NCBI GenBank assembly: GCA_010672925.1
Contig: JAAHFP010000006.1
Location: forward strand, 1-64,000
Direction: 5' to 3'
Length of the DNA stretch: 64,000 nt
From: Symploca sp. SIO1C2
Lineage (GTDB): Bacteria; Cyanobacteriota; Cyanobacteriia; Cyanobacteriales; Coleofasciculaceae
Shown: in pieces, positions 36,590 to 45,883 of the stretch
Layout: each line of letters begins with the position of its first letter
Position numbering within the stretch: the first letter of the stretch is position 1
Notes under the pieces: generated by a model
The model's input: only the letters and a program-made list of their open reading frames with translations
Database searches by the model: none
Told to the model about the DNA's origin: nothing
Position numbers and translations under genes: made by a program

Positions 36590-36661
36590 GACAAGGGGAT
36601 GGCAGTCCCTTGTGAACTTGCCTTACCTGAGCCTGCCTTAACCGCCCTGGCGACTGTTATA
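36566..36661 (+). mobile_element. 96-bp MITE-like element, copy 2
   Basis: Same length and termini as copy 1 (TATAGCAACCGCCAAGG ... CCTGGCGACTGTTATA). It has inserted in the 3' end of the gene at 36347. Confidence 0.82.
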
Positions 36662-36722
36662 GTGGAACGTCTATACCCAATCTCGGTCAATTACCCCTAT
36701 TTTGAGTCAACCCCAAAATCCT

Positions 36723-36750
36723 GTAGAGACGTTGCATGCAACGTCTCTAC
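36723..36750. repeat. Perfect 28-bp palindrome
   Basis: GTAGAGACGTTGCA is followed directly by its reverse complement. It lies in the sigC 3' flank and could act as a terminator stem or be a repeat remnant of the GAGACG family. Confidence 0.75.
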
Positions 36751-36829
36751 TCAACAGTCAACAGTCAACTTTCATCACCAGGTGGTGAAATTTTTTCATC
36801 GAGACTGCCTCGGAGCTTTTTTACGCTAG

Positions 36830-38080
36830 TTAGGCAAAAGCTTCCAGATAATCCCGCACGCGGTTACGGCGCTTCGGTTGCCGTAACTTTTGGAGAGCCT
36901 TAGCTTCAATTTGACGTACTCGTTCACGAGATAGCTCTAGAGCACGACCAATTTCTGCTAAAGAGTAGGATTGACCATCCCTCAATCCGAACCGCATCCG
37001 AATTACATCTTGTTCCCGCGTAGTCAAGTCTGCCAGCAATTGCTGCAAATCTCGCTGTAGAGCTTCTCGCATTAAGGCATCTTCTGGAGAAGCTTCCTCT
37101 GTTTCCAGTAAATCTCCCAGTTCAGTGTCTTTTTCTTTGCCCACTTTTATTTCCAAAGACACAGATCGAGGTACTCGCAATAAAACTTCCCTTACCTGGG
37201 GAGGAGTCATTTCTAACTCCACAGCAATATCCTCAATGGTTGGGGTACGACCTTTTTTCTGGGAGATTTTACGCTGGGCTTTTTTGATTTTATTGAGCTT
37301 TTCGGTAATGTGAACTGGTAAACGGATAGTACGACTTTGGGTCGCGATCGCACGGGTAATGCCCTGACGAATCCACCAATAGGCATAGGTGCTAAAGCGG
37401 TAACCCTTAGTGGGGTCAAATTTTTCCACTGCTCGCTCCAATCCCAAAGTACCTTCTTGAATGAGATCTAGAAGCTCTAGACCACGATTTTGGTATTTTT
37501 TAGCCACTGACACCACCAAACGCAGGTTGGCATTGATCATATGAGTCTTAGCGCGGATACCTTCAGTTTGAACTTTCTCTAACTCTTGAAGAGAGAGTTC
37601 CACTAGCTCAGCCCAACGCCGTTTACCTGCTGCCACATTTAACTTGAGTTCAGAAACTGCCACACCACTGGCAGCAGCCCACCGTTCCCGAGAAGGGCGG
37701 TGCCCCAACTGACAGGCCAGACGATCATGGACATCAATCAGCTGAACAAACTGCCCAATTACTTCATCTCCTTGCTCCGCAAACTCAGTCCGCTTTTCTT
37801 GTAGACGCATGTAGCGTTGTACTTTTTGGGCTTCCGAAACTTCTTCATCCCTCCGGAGTAAGCGAACCCGACCTATTTCCTGAAGGTACAAGCGAACTAA
37901 GTCGGTTGTACGTCGGTTGGCACTTCGCAAGAAGCTATTAGCATCTGCACTTTCAAGCTCCGTATCAACCAAATCATTTTCCGCCTGTTCGACATCTTCC
38001 CTCATACTGTTGAACTCAAATTCGTAGTTAGAGGAGTCTTTGTCGAATTCTGTGTCGGCATAGAAAGGAGTGGCTGGCAT
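36830..38080 (-). CDS. sigC: Group 2 RNA polymerase sigma factor, SigC type
   Basis: I chose ATG 38080 (416 residues, MPATPFYADTEFDKDSSNYE), with AAAGAG six bases upstream; the frame extends to 38155. Region 1.2 (TDLVRLYLQEIGRVRLL), region 2 (NLRLVVSVAKKYQNRGLELL, then STYAYWWIRQGI), region 3 and region 4 (SLAEIGRALELSRERVRQIE) are complete. The start and region 1 resemble SigC of other cyanobacteria, a sigma factor used in stationary phase and carbon or nitrogen acclimation. It stands alone behind a long upstream region. Confidence 0.9.
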   Translation of the reverse strand: MPATPFYADTEFDKDSSNYEFEFNSMREDVEQAENDLVDTELESADANSFLRSANRRTTDLVRLYLQEIGRVRLLRRDEEVSEAQKVQRYMRLQEKRTEFAEQGDEVIGQFVQLIDVHDRLACQLGHRPSRERWAAASGVAVSELKLNVAAGKRRWAELVELSLQELEKVQTEGIRAKTHMINANLRLVVSVAKKYQNRGLELLDLIQEGTLGLERAVEKFDPTKGYRFSTYAYWWIRQGITRAIATQSRTIRLPVHITEKLNKIKKAQRKISQKKGRTPTIEDIAVELEMTPPQVREVLLRVPRSVSLEIKVGKEKDTELGDLLETEEASPEDALMREALQRDLQQLLADLTTREQDVIRMRFGLRDGQSYSLAEIGRALELSRERVRQIEAKALQKLRQPKRRNRVRDYLEAFA

Positions 38081-39281
38081 AATCATCTCTTTATTACAAC
38101 CGGTTACAACGCTCTTGGTGAAGAGTGCGTTAGGACTTATTTTTAGAATTTCCACCCTTGATGACCGGAGAACAGCGCTTATCTTGTTGCTGAACCGTCA
38201 AGGAATACCTCTTTAGTTATGGTTACCCTTGCCGATTTCTGCTGCTAATACGTAGGTTTAGTCTCCAATGATACCTGTGTGTAAACATCGAAGCCAAAAT
38301 CTATCTTTAGCTGGATGTTCCCATTGTATTTAATATACGCCTTTATTCATAAATTGGTCAAATTCTTTGTTATAGATTTATTTAAGAGGTTAATGAATCA
38401 AGGCGTATATCAGGTGGATAGGGTAGGGTGGGGTTCCTCCTCTAATAGCTAAGATAAGCGACTCACTGTTGAAAAACGGTGACTCTGGTCAAAGGCTGTA
38501 TTAATCTACATCACCAATCAGGCAGATTCCTGAAAGATTTTGAAATTTCCTTATTTTCCCCCTCTGGTAGGATACTGGGGAAAGAAGGCTCTAAGGCAGT
38601 ACTGCAAAGGCTTTGCCCCAGGCTAGAATCCAAGGAAAGCTTCCCTTCCAAGCTAGCTTTTTAAACTTTTTTAACTAATGGGTTTTTTTGCGGTATTGCA
38701 ATACTTGTGCAATATTTTTTAACGAAGAAGGGAACAAGAAACTGCCTAACAGTTCTAGATTGATTCCCCATAAACTAATAAGCTGTATTGTCAGTATAAA
38801 CAGTTACATAATTTTTATTAAAAATTACGAAAATACCGATCATGCCAGTTACAATACAGAATATTGAGGCTTAAATCTCTCAGGTTTTAAATTGAGAAAA
38901 AAGAAGTAAATTTGAGTTATTGTGCCAAAAATCTTACTAATTAGGTCGAAAACCTGGGAAAATAACTCAAAAATCCAATTAACTAATAGGGTTTGGGAGA
39001 ATAAGTCGTAATTTTTGAGTGTGAATAGGTGGTAGGTAAAGATTTATGTAAATAGGTGTTAGGGATGTTCCACCCTAAGGTACAAGGAAATTGCATCTTG
39101 TATAGCAGTCGCCAGGGCGGTTAAGACATTCTTCGGTAAGGCAAGTTAACAAGGGGCTGCCATCCCCTTGTCCTAATCACCTTGGCGGTTGCTATAGCTC
39201 AATTTCCTTGCACTTTTGTTGGTTAAAAAGACCTTAAAAAATTGTCTGGCATAGCTTCCACACTTGTGCAGTAAGCCCTAA
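38081..39281. other. Long non-coding region between sigC and lipA
   Basis: About 1.2 kb has no credible gene. It contains the sigC promoter side (38.1-38.5 kb), AT-rich DNA (38.7-39.0 kb) and MITE copy 3. Small open frames such as 38479-38664 show no protein-like pattern. Confidence 0.6.
39101..39196 (-). mobile_element. 96-bp MITE-like element, copy 3
   Basis: Reverse orientation relative to copies 1 and 2, same 96-bp length, with TATAGCAGTCGCCAGGG ... CCTTGGCGGTTGCTATA. It lies 85 bases from the lipA stop. Confidence 0.82.
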
Positions 39282-40151
39282 CTATCGTGGATAGAGCTTC
39301 ATCAACTCCCTAACTTGCTCAGCATGATATGAGCTACGGGTGAGGGGTGAAGATACTACTTGTAGAAAGCCTAGGGATTTACCCAGTTTTTTCCAGCTAT
39401 CAAATTGGGCTGGAGTGATGAAATTATTGACCTTCAAGTGCTTTTGACTGGGTTGGAGATATTGTCCGATAGTTAGAATATCGCAGCTTACTTCTCGCAA
39501 CTCCTGCATTACAGCTCGGATTTCAGCATCGGTTTCTCCCAATCCCACCATTAAGCCAGATTTAGTATATACCCAAGGAGCTAACTCCCGCGATCGCTTT
39601 AATAATTCGAGGGATCTTTGATAATCACCCTGAGGACGTACTTGTCGATAAAGTCGGGGCACAGTTTCTGTATTATGGTTGAGTACCTCTGGTTTAGCTG
39701 CCAAAATTTTACCCAGAGCATCCCAGTTACCACAAAGATCCGGAATCAATACCTCAATTGTCGTCTGAGGTGAGATAGTCCTCACTGCTTCGATGCAATC
39801 CACAAACTGAGAAGCTCCCTCATCAGGTAAGTCATCCCGGTTCACAGAGGTGATGACTACATGGTTTAGTCTGAGACGTTTTACTGCTTCTGCTAAACGT
39901 ATTGGCTCTGTCGGATCAAGGGTTTTGGGTTTTTTCTCAAAATCAATATCACAGTAGGGACAGGCTCGTGTACAAGCCGGTCCCATAATCAAAAAAGTGG
40001 CAGTTCCAGCATTGAAGCATTCCCCAATATTGGGACAAGAGGCTTCCTCACAGACAGTATTGAGGGTTAAATCCCTTAAAGTTTCTTTAACATTGCCAAC
40101 ACGCTCCCATTGAGGGGCTTTGACACGCAGCCATTCTGGTTTAACTACCAC
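39282..40151 (-). CDS. lipA: Lipoyl synthase
   Basis: The protein has 289 residues, the usual length. It is a radical-SAM enzyme that inserts two sulfurs into octanoyl groups. The auxiliary cluster cysteines are in [12 protein letters not shown] and the radical-SAM cluster motif is [23 protein letters not shown] and the C-terminal serine (LTRSSYHAE) are present. It completes the lipoate pathway started by lipB at 15.9 kb. A tRNA-Pro gene lies upstream on the other strand. Confidence 0.94.
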   Translation of the reverse strand: MVVKPEWLRVKAPQWERVGNVKETLRDLTLNTVCEEASCPNIGECFNAGTATFLIMGPACTRACPYCDIDFEKKPKTLDPTEPIRLAEAVKRLRLNHVVITSVNRDDLPDEGASQFVDCIEAVRTISPQTTIEVLIPDLCGNWDALGKILAAKPEVLNHNTETVPRLYRQVRPQGDYQRSLELLKRSRELAPWVYTKSGLMVGLGETDAEIRAVMQELREVSCDILTIGQYLQPSQKHLKVNNFITPAQFDSWKKLGKSLGFLQVVSSPLTRSSYHAEQVRELMKLYPR

Positions 40152-40257
40152 TCTTTTTTGGCTCCCACTGAGGTGACACAGAATTATAGTAGCAATTCAT
40201 CCCTGACTTACGGAGATAATATGGTATTATGGAAGAGTTATCAATTAATTTTACCAT

Positions 40258-40331
<74 letters not shown>

Positions 40332-40415
40332 TTTCTGATATTTACTGTAGCAGAGAATTATAGATTGAATGATGATAGCACCCTGATGATTGAGTTGGGT
40401 CGATTATCAAATTGC

Positions 40416-41198
40416 TTAGGAAACGTTAGATCGCTTGGTTCTAAAAGTAACATTAACATTTTCGTTAGATTGCTGTAGAACCAGTAAAGGGGTGGGTTTT
40501 GCCTTTTGATCCCAGTCGATAGTAACAATGTGACCTTGAATGGTTGGTTGCCATTTATCATCATCGGAGCTGAGATATTTTTCAATACAGTCAATAATTT
40601 GGTTAATAGTCATTGAAGTAGCCTGGGTAGGTAATTTCATTAATTTAACTTCAATGCGGAAAAGTACTCGCTTAATTCGCTTCTCTTTATGTTCCGTTTC
40701 GTGGATTATATCAAAGATTTCATCTACTTGACGGCCACTTGTACTAGCAATGCCAACAGCAGTTTTAGTGGCCTGAGTAGGTCGAAGTGCCAAGCTGATT
40801 AACTGTTTGACCCGAATCTTAATTTGGTTAACAATAGCAAAGTGGAACTGGTCGTCAGCCATACGCATTCTCAGGTAATCCAAGTTAAATTCCCGCGAGT
40901 CAACCAAATCCGGATTAGTTTCCATTTTCCTAATGGTATTAACCGCTAACTTGAGCTTTTTTTTAAGGTCTTTAGCTTTGTACTGCTCAATGCGGAGCTT
41001 CTTTTCCTTCTTGTCGATTTCGAGTTTGCCATAAACCACTAAACCAATTATCAACAATACTAGTGCAATGGAAAGAAACATCCAGATTTGACCAGAAGAC
41101 TGGGGCAGTAAATTAGTCTTTACTGGTAAAGATGATGATTGAGACTGCTCAGATGTTTGAGCTAATCCAGGCTTGACAAAAATGTTATAAGCTGGCAT
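40416..41198 (-). CDS. Membrane-anchored hypothetical protein
   Basis: ATG 41198 has AGGAG seven bases upstream and gives 260 residues (MPAYNIFVKPG). One hydrophobic segment (~38-58) is followed by a basic coiled region and a conserved-looking domain (~90-255) with FNLDYLRMRMADDQFHFAIV. The soluble part is probably cytoplasmic. I do not recognise the family. Confidence 0.72.
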   Translation of the reverse strand: MPAYNIFVKPGLAQTSEQSQSSSLPVKTNLLPQSSGQIWMFLSIALVLLIIGLVVYGKLEIDKKEKKLRIEQYKAKDLKKKLKLAVNTIRKMETNPDLVDSREFNLDYLRMRMADDQFHFAIVNQIKIRVKQLISLALRPTQATKTAVGIASTSGRQVDEIFDIIHETEHKEKRIKRVLFRIEVKLMKLPTQATSMTINQIIDCIEKYLSSDDDKWQPTIQGHIVTIDWDQKAKPTPLLVLQQSNENVNVTFRTKRSNVS

Positions 41199-41354
41199 AG
41201 TTAATCTCCTAATATCTGATACCACGCAAGTTCTATTCTCAGAATTTATCCCGAAAGATTATTCTGCTACTTAGAGCATTAAAGTTAGTTTAAGTGGGGA
41301 TTGGAAAAAGAACTTTTATGACTTTCACTGTGAGCAAAGTCCATAACCTCTAAT

Positions 41355-43022
41355 TTACTTTAACCACCTCGCTCGATAGCTTCGTCCATCAATGTGACTA
41401 AGGAAAGGAAATTGTTTGTAGCGACCTAAGCCACCAGGCCACCAAGGATCGAGGCTCCAGTAAATTTGACTACTAGTTAGACCTTCACAGACAAAGCTGA
41501 TGGCATCTCCTATAGTGTAGCGATGGTCAGGAACTTCACCGATGGCTTGATTAAGCTCCGGTGGACGATACCAGCTGATGACTAGAAATGGTCGTCCTAA
41601 GCGCTCCCGTGCCCGTTGAGCTAGCTTGGCAATACGGATAATGGCATCAACTGTTGCCTGATTAGGGGGCATCTGGGTTCCTCCCTGAGTTGCTTCTGCC
41701 CAAGTAAAATTACCGTCGGGAATGATCGGAGCAAATAGCTGAATATTGCTTGGAGTCCAGCTCTCAGGGCGTCTGGGAAGAATGATCGTTCCAGGTGGGA
41801 GAGGAGCATCCAGGTGTTTGTGGTCTTCGAGTAAAGTAGTAATTGTCTGATGGTTAGTAGGTAAATTGCGCCAAAGTTGCACCAGGCGAATTAACGCTTG
41901 CCGCTGTTGCTGGAGTTCTTGATATTCAATCGGTATACGTCTTACAAATTTCAGTAATTCTCGATCTAACTGCGCTGCTAAGTTCACCAATTCCTTATGA
42001 TCAGTCGTTTTTACCGTTAGCTGTTCCGGAGGAATACCTAATTTCTCCAAAACCGTGGCGCGGGAACTAAGCTGATACCAAAGTCGAAAAGCTTCGGTAA
42101 GGGCGTTACGTTGACTGCCTTGCCCCTGATATGAAGAGGGAAGGCACTGTACAAAAGCGATTAAGGCTGGATCAATAATACTGAGGTTCTCTTCCGGGGA
42201 AGTATTAGTTTCCAAAGAAGAGATAGCCGCTGTTGGGGAACTAAGCTGACGCCACAGTTGAGTCATCCGAGTCAGTGCTGCCCTTTGATAAGGGTAGCCC
42301 AAATAACTACTACTAACTTGCCTAACAAATTGCTTGAGGGGAACATCTAATTGAGATTCATCCTCATTGACTGCTGCCAATTGCTCCGTAGGCACAAGGA
42401 AAGTAATTGCTTGTTCGCGAGTATCCAGTTGCTGCCAAATGCGTACCATTTCTAGTATTGCATCCCGTTGATGGGTTAAGCCCATGTAGCAGTTGGGAAC
42501 CTGCTGAGCTATGGTAATTAAGGCTTGCTCCAGATAGGCGAGATTTTGGGGTAGCTTTTCCGTTTTACCATCAGTTTCTAGGTCGGCAAAGTAAGCTTGT
42601 TGTAGGGCTTCTAAGTCACAAGCCTCTAAACGAGCTGTAGTGGCTTCACTGGTAGCTGGTGCATATCCTTGAGCAACATTTTCGAGAAACTTGTTGGTAT
42701 AGCAACCATGAGAAGCATTCCACAAATCAATCCCTTCCCAACCTTTAGTAATTAAACTCTCAGTTAGGGAACGGATGACATTTGCACCATACTGCACTTG
42801 TGCTAAAAAAGTATTAACCTGTTCTAGGGAAATGCGATTAGCAGGGGAGATACCTAATCCCGTTTCACCATCCACCAGGACAAGTGATGCATGGGCTTGA
42901 TAGAGTGCTGCTAGAATAGGCTTGTGAATTCCTGCTCTTTCGGCTTCTATGAGGTAGTGATAATTACGCTGGTTTGGTAAGAGGGTTCCCATGGCAAATT
43001 GAAAGAATCCAACTGAGGGCAT
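41355..43022 (-). CDS. Repeat protein with degenerate peptidase M15-like domain
   Basis: The protein has 555 residues. The middle contains four copies of a ~75-residue helical unit (HQRDAILEMVRIWQQL type). The C-terminus (~430-555) resembles M15A carboxypeptidases of cyanobacteria (ISWYRPPELNQAIGE, DPWWPGGLGRY, SHIDGR). The zinc-ligand motif usually read SxHxxGxAxD is here HRYTIGDAIS: Tyr502 and Ser509 replace His and Asp, while His543 remains. Catalysis is therefore doubtful, and cell-wall binding is an alternative. The divergent start to the HAD gene is only 17 bases away. Confidence 0.75.
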   Translation of the reverse strand: MPSVGFFQFAMGTLLPNQRNYHYLIEAERAGIHKPILAALYQAHASLVLVDGETGLGISPANRISLEQVNTFLAQVQYGANVIRSLTESLITKGWEGIDLWNASHGCYTNKFLENVAQGYAPATSEATTARLEACDLEALQQAYFADLETDGKTEKLPQNLAYLEQALITIAQQVPNCYMGLTHQRDAILEMVRIWQQLDTREQAITFLVPTEQLAAVNEDESQLDVPLKQFVRQVSSSYLGYPYQRAALTRMTQLWRQLSSPTAAISSLETNTSPEENLSIIDPALIAFVQCLPSSYQGQGSQRNALTEAFRLWYQLSSRATVLEKLGIPPEQLTVKTTDHKELVNLAAQLDRELLKFVRRIPIEYQELQQQRQALIRLVQLWRNLPTNHQTITTLLEDHKHLDAPLPPGTIILPRRPESWTPSNIQLFAPIIPDGNFTWAEATQGGTQMPPNQATVDAIIRIAKLAQRARERLGRPFLVISWYRPPELNQAIGEVPDHRYTIGDAISFVCEGLTSSQIYWSLDPWWPGGLGRYKQFPFLSHIDGRSYRARWLK

Positions 43023-43039
43023 TGTTTCTAGAATAATCT

Positions 43040-43819
43040 ATGGCTTTTACACCGATTCAGCAGGGAATAACTAATAGTTGCTTTAACAACCTTTGTCTGA
43101 TTGTCACAGATATGGATGGCACTCTGACACAGCAGGGCAAGTTTACCGCTAATTTGCTGCAAACTTTTGAAAATTTGAGTTCAGCCCAAATTCCCCTAAT
43201 GATCATTACAGGACGTTCAGCGGGATGGGTGAGTGGATTGGTAAGTTACTTGCCAGTGCTGGGAGCAATCGCAGAAAATGGGGGTATCTTCTACTCCGGT
43301 GGGGAGCTAGAACCTATAGTTTTGTCATCTATCCCTGATTTAGGAGCACACCGACGACAGTTAGCCGAGGTTTATCACCATCTCCAGTCAGAGTTTCCTC
43401 AGCTGCAAGAGTCAACCGACAATCGTTTTCGCCTCACTGATTGGACATTTAATAATTGCCAACTGACAGTTACCCAACTTGAACAGTTGGATACTCTGTG
43501 TAATGCTTTGGGTTGGGGTTTTACCTATAGTTCAGTCCACTGCCATATTAAACCCGTTTCCCAAAATAAAGGAACTAGCCTGATTCAGGTCTTAAGCAAC
43601 TATTTTCCCCAGTATTCACCGAAGCAGGTAGTGACGGTTGGCGATAGTCCCAATGATGCTAGTCTCTTCAATCCAGAACTATTTCCCCTTTCTGTAGGAG
43701 TAGCGAATATTCTCGATTATGCCAATGAATTGAGCTATCAACCTACTTACGTTACTACAGCAGCTGAAGGGGAAGGCTTTTGTGAGTTAGTGCGAGGTAT
43801 TCTATCTAGGGTTTGCTGA
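43040..43819 (+). CDS. HAD-superfamily class IIB phosphatase
   Basis: The protein has 259 residues. HAD motif I is VTDMDGTLT (~20-28), motif II IITGRSAG, and motif IV VVTVGDSPNDASLF. The cap arrangement and AENGG motif fit the Cof / sugar-phosphatase class (mannosyl-3-phosphoglycerate or sucrose phosphatase-like). The substrate is not determinable. It is divergent from the M15-like gene. Confidence 0.87.
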   Translation: MAFTPIQQGITNSCFNNLCLIVTDMDGTLTQQGKFTANLLQTFENLSSAQIPLMIITGRSAGWVSGLVSYLPVLGAIAENGGIFYSGGELEPIVLSSIPDLGAHRRQLAEVYHHLQSEFPQLQESTDNRFRLTDWTFNNCQLTVTQLEQLDTLCNALGWGFTYSSVHCHIKPVSQNKGTSLIQVLSNYFPQYSPKQVVTVGDSPNDASLFNPELFPLSVGVANILDYANELSYQPTYVTTAAEGEGFCELVRGILSRVC

Positions 43820-43855
43820 ATAAGTAACAAGTAATAACTCAAATTCCGTGTACTC

Positions 43856-43917
43856 GTAGGGGCGGGTTTAGGGAAATTTTAGCCCATTCGACGATAGCCG
43901 TCAGACAAAACCCGCCC
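43856..43917. repeat. GTAGGGGCGGGTTT hairpin repeat
   Basis: Sister of the repeat at 33855-33917, with arms GGGGCGGGTTT and AAAACCCGCCC. It follows the HAD gene. Confidence 0.7.
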
Positions 43918-43950
43918 TATCGATAACCTTGCTACAAAATCTTGCGTTCT

Positions 43951-44288
43951 CTATTGTATGGTTAGAGCGATCGCTTGCTGGAATTCAGTAAAGGATTCAA
44001 TGGTAATCGCTTGCCTGTGTAATGTTTTGAGCATAGCTGGGTCTTGGATTGCGTAGATTTGCTGGGAAATTGTATCCGACACTTCCCCAAATCGAACCTC
44101 CAAGACTTCAATAATATCTATCCTTGTTGAATATTACCTTGTTCAATTCCCATCTGCTCAATGCTAGTCACATAGCGCATTTGTTTGTTCTCCTCGAATG
44201 CATTTAATTCTTGTTTAAAGACTAGTTTCAAGTCTTCCGATAATGCCAGAACCCAATCGATGAATCTGAACAATTCTGAGTACTGACA
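43951..44288 (-). pseudogene. Rpn-family nuclease / transposase-like remnant (C-terminal part)
   Basis: The minus strand reads CQYSELFRFIDWVLALSEDL, then MRYVTSIEQMGIEQG, a stop, and in the next frame DIIEVLEVRFGEVSDTI to LTIQ-stop. This is the C-terminal half of the Rpn (PD-(D/E)XK, recombination-promoting nuclease) type of cyanobacterial protein, without the nuclease domain and with a frameshift near 44120. It joins the PIN remnant directly. Confidence 0.7.
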
Positions 44289-44402
44289 ACCACCCTTTCT
44301 TGTTCAATTATGGAACTAGCAATCAGTTATTTCTTTGTTCCGGCTTCTGTTTCTAAAAATGCATAAAGCCAGATATTCGTATCCAGTAAATAACTATTAA
44401 TA
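44285..44402 (-). pseudogene. Truncated PIN-domain toxin (VapC-like)
   Basis: The minus strand reads NSYLLDTNIWLYAFLETE, the typical PIN N-terminus with its catalytic Asp, then KK-TAA, then in the same frame LIASSIIEQERVVVSTQ before the match is lost at the Rpn remnant. The toxin is therefore interrupted by a stop and cut by a deletion. It overlaps the end of the antitoxin gene. Confidence 0.7.
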
Positions 44403-44612
44403 GCCGCGCTCATGCGCCTCCTCTCTAGTTAAGGGAATAAAGGACTTGACTTTGATCGGATGCTTGATTAATCGGGCAATCATTCCTCTCGCTGCTGTTT
44501 TACTTGTCTTAGTTACAGTAATCTTCACCGTTTGAATATCTTGTAAAAATTCCCGATATTCTTCAGGAATTTCTATTTTCCCATCCCGTACCTCAGCTGT
44601 AAATTCTAGCAT
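44397..44612 (-). CDS. VapB-like antitoxin of a broken TA pair
   Basis: The ATG at 44612 has AGAG six bases upstream (71 residues, MLEFTAEVRDGKIEIPEEYR); the ATG at 44618 is possible. The N-terminal pattern resembles AbrB-like or small antitoxins and the C-terminus (IPLTREEAHERGY) is toxin-binding-like. The partner toxin downstream is a pseudogene, so this antitoxin is an orphan. Confidence 0.7.
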   Translation of the reverse strand: MLEFTAEVRDGKIEIPEEYREFLQDIQTVKITVTKTSKTAARGMIARLIKHPIKVKSFIPLTREEAHERGY

Positions 44613-44718
44613 TGACATCTCTTCTTTCCCATTTAACTTACTTATATAGTAATCTAAAAGTATTATCTAGTTAGCTATACTCTAAAAGCTGATAACTAAT
44701 CGCTAATTCCCATAAGCT

Positions 44719-45705
44719 ATGAGTCGAACTTACAAAGCCACTGGAATTAATCTGAAAAGTATACCTCTGGGTGAAGCGGACAGATTAGTAACAATTTTGA
44801 CGCGGGAATATGGCTTGATTAGAGCGGTAGCACCAGGAGCACGCAAGCAAAAGTCTAAATTGGGGGGGAGGACTGGCTTGTTTGTCGTCAATCAGCTGTT
44901 GTTGGCGAAAGGGCGATCGCTTGACAAAATTACTCAAGCAGAAACTCTGGAATCTTACCCAGGACTGAGTAAAGATTTAGGTAAACTAGCTGCCAGTCAA
45001 TACTTAGCAGAATTAGTACTTTATCATGCCTTGAGTGAGCAGCCCCAAGAGGAGTTGTTTGAGCTATTGAATGAACATTTGCGGCGTTTAGAGCAATTAC
45101 CGAATGTTACTGCTAACCAGTCAGAGACTTCCCTGGTACTAGCACAATTGTCCCAGGGTATCTTTCACTTACTGGCTCTAGCAGGGGTTGCCCCCCAGGT
45201 GCAAATCTGTTGTGTTACTCAGCAATCCCTCAATCCCAATTTTACTGACCCTGATTGGCGAGTTGGGTTTAGTTTAGATGCTGGTGGTACAGTTAGCCTA
45301 GCAGGTAATGAGGCAGGAGTAGCTCCCTCACCCTCTTCAGTTGTTCCCAGGAAAAGGATTGTGGCTCAGACAACAGGCAACTATCATCCGGATGTCCAGA
45401 GTCAGCCTCCCCTAAGACTTAACAGTAAGCTAGATGCTATAGAATTGACCCTGCTCCAACAGCTAGCAGCATCAGAGTTACCTCCGTTAACTCAAGTATT
45501 GCGCAACCAGGCAACAGAGAAATTAACCTTTGAGTCAGTCAAGTCAGTCTGGGGTAAGGTAGAGCACCTCTTAAGAGAATATGCTGAGTATCACTTCGGT
45601 CGTTCAATTCGCTCAGCAGCTCTCTTGGATGCTTTGTCTATTCCTGAGCCGAAAATAGACGTGGGGACACGGGGACACGGGGACGCGGAGACGCGGAAAA
45701 ATTAA
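44719..45705 (+). CDS. recO: DNA repair protein RecO
   Basis: The protein has 328 residues. The N-terminal OB-fold ([34 protein letters not shown]) and helical C-terminal domain fit RecO, which loads RecA with RecR on gapped DNA. A cyanobacteria-type insert (~180-235) is present. The last ~15 residues ([12 protein letters not shown]) are encoded by a GGGGACACG-type tandem repeat that has replaced or extended the original C-terminus. Confidence 0.92.
   Translation: MSRTYKATGINLKSIPLGEADRLVTILTREYGLIRAVAPGARKQKSKLGGRTGLFVVNQLLLAKGRSLDKITQAETLESYPGLSKDLGKLAASQYLAELVLYHALSEQPQEELFELLNEHLRRLEQLPNVTANQSETSLVLAQLSQGIFHLLALAGVAPQVQICCVTQQSLNPNFTDPDWRVGFSLDAGGTVSLAGNEAGVAPSPSSVVPRKRIVAQTTGNYHPDVQSQPPLRLNSKLDAIELTLLQQLAASELPPLTQVLRNQATEKLTFESVKSVWGKVEHLLREYAEYHFGRSIRSAALLDALSIPEPKIDVGTRGHGDAETRKN
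45661..45697. repeat. GGGGACACG tandem repeat at the recO 3' end
   Basis: About four 9-mer units (GGGGACACG, then GGAGACGCG variants) lie inside the recO frame just before its stop. Confidence 0.8.
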
Positions 45706-45883
45706 TTTGGGTCTGCTGAATAAGTCAGATAAGAGAGACAAGGAGGACAAGAAGGACGAGGGAAACCCACACCTCACTCCAGTTGTTCTTGGGTCTTTAA
45801 TCTGTAATATTTGTATATATATTTTAATTTTTTACAATAAGTAAGCGCCAACTTAATTTGGATTCATCATTTAAAGAGAGAGA

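Noticed and set aside
36599-36829. 76-residue plus-strand frame
   Set aside because: It reads through MITE copy 2 and the 28-bp palindrome; repeats explain it.
38479-38664. 61-residue open frame between sigC and lipA
   Set aside because: No ribosome site, no domain pattern, and isolated in non-coding DNA.
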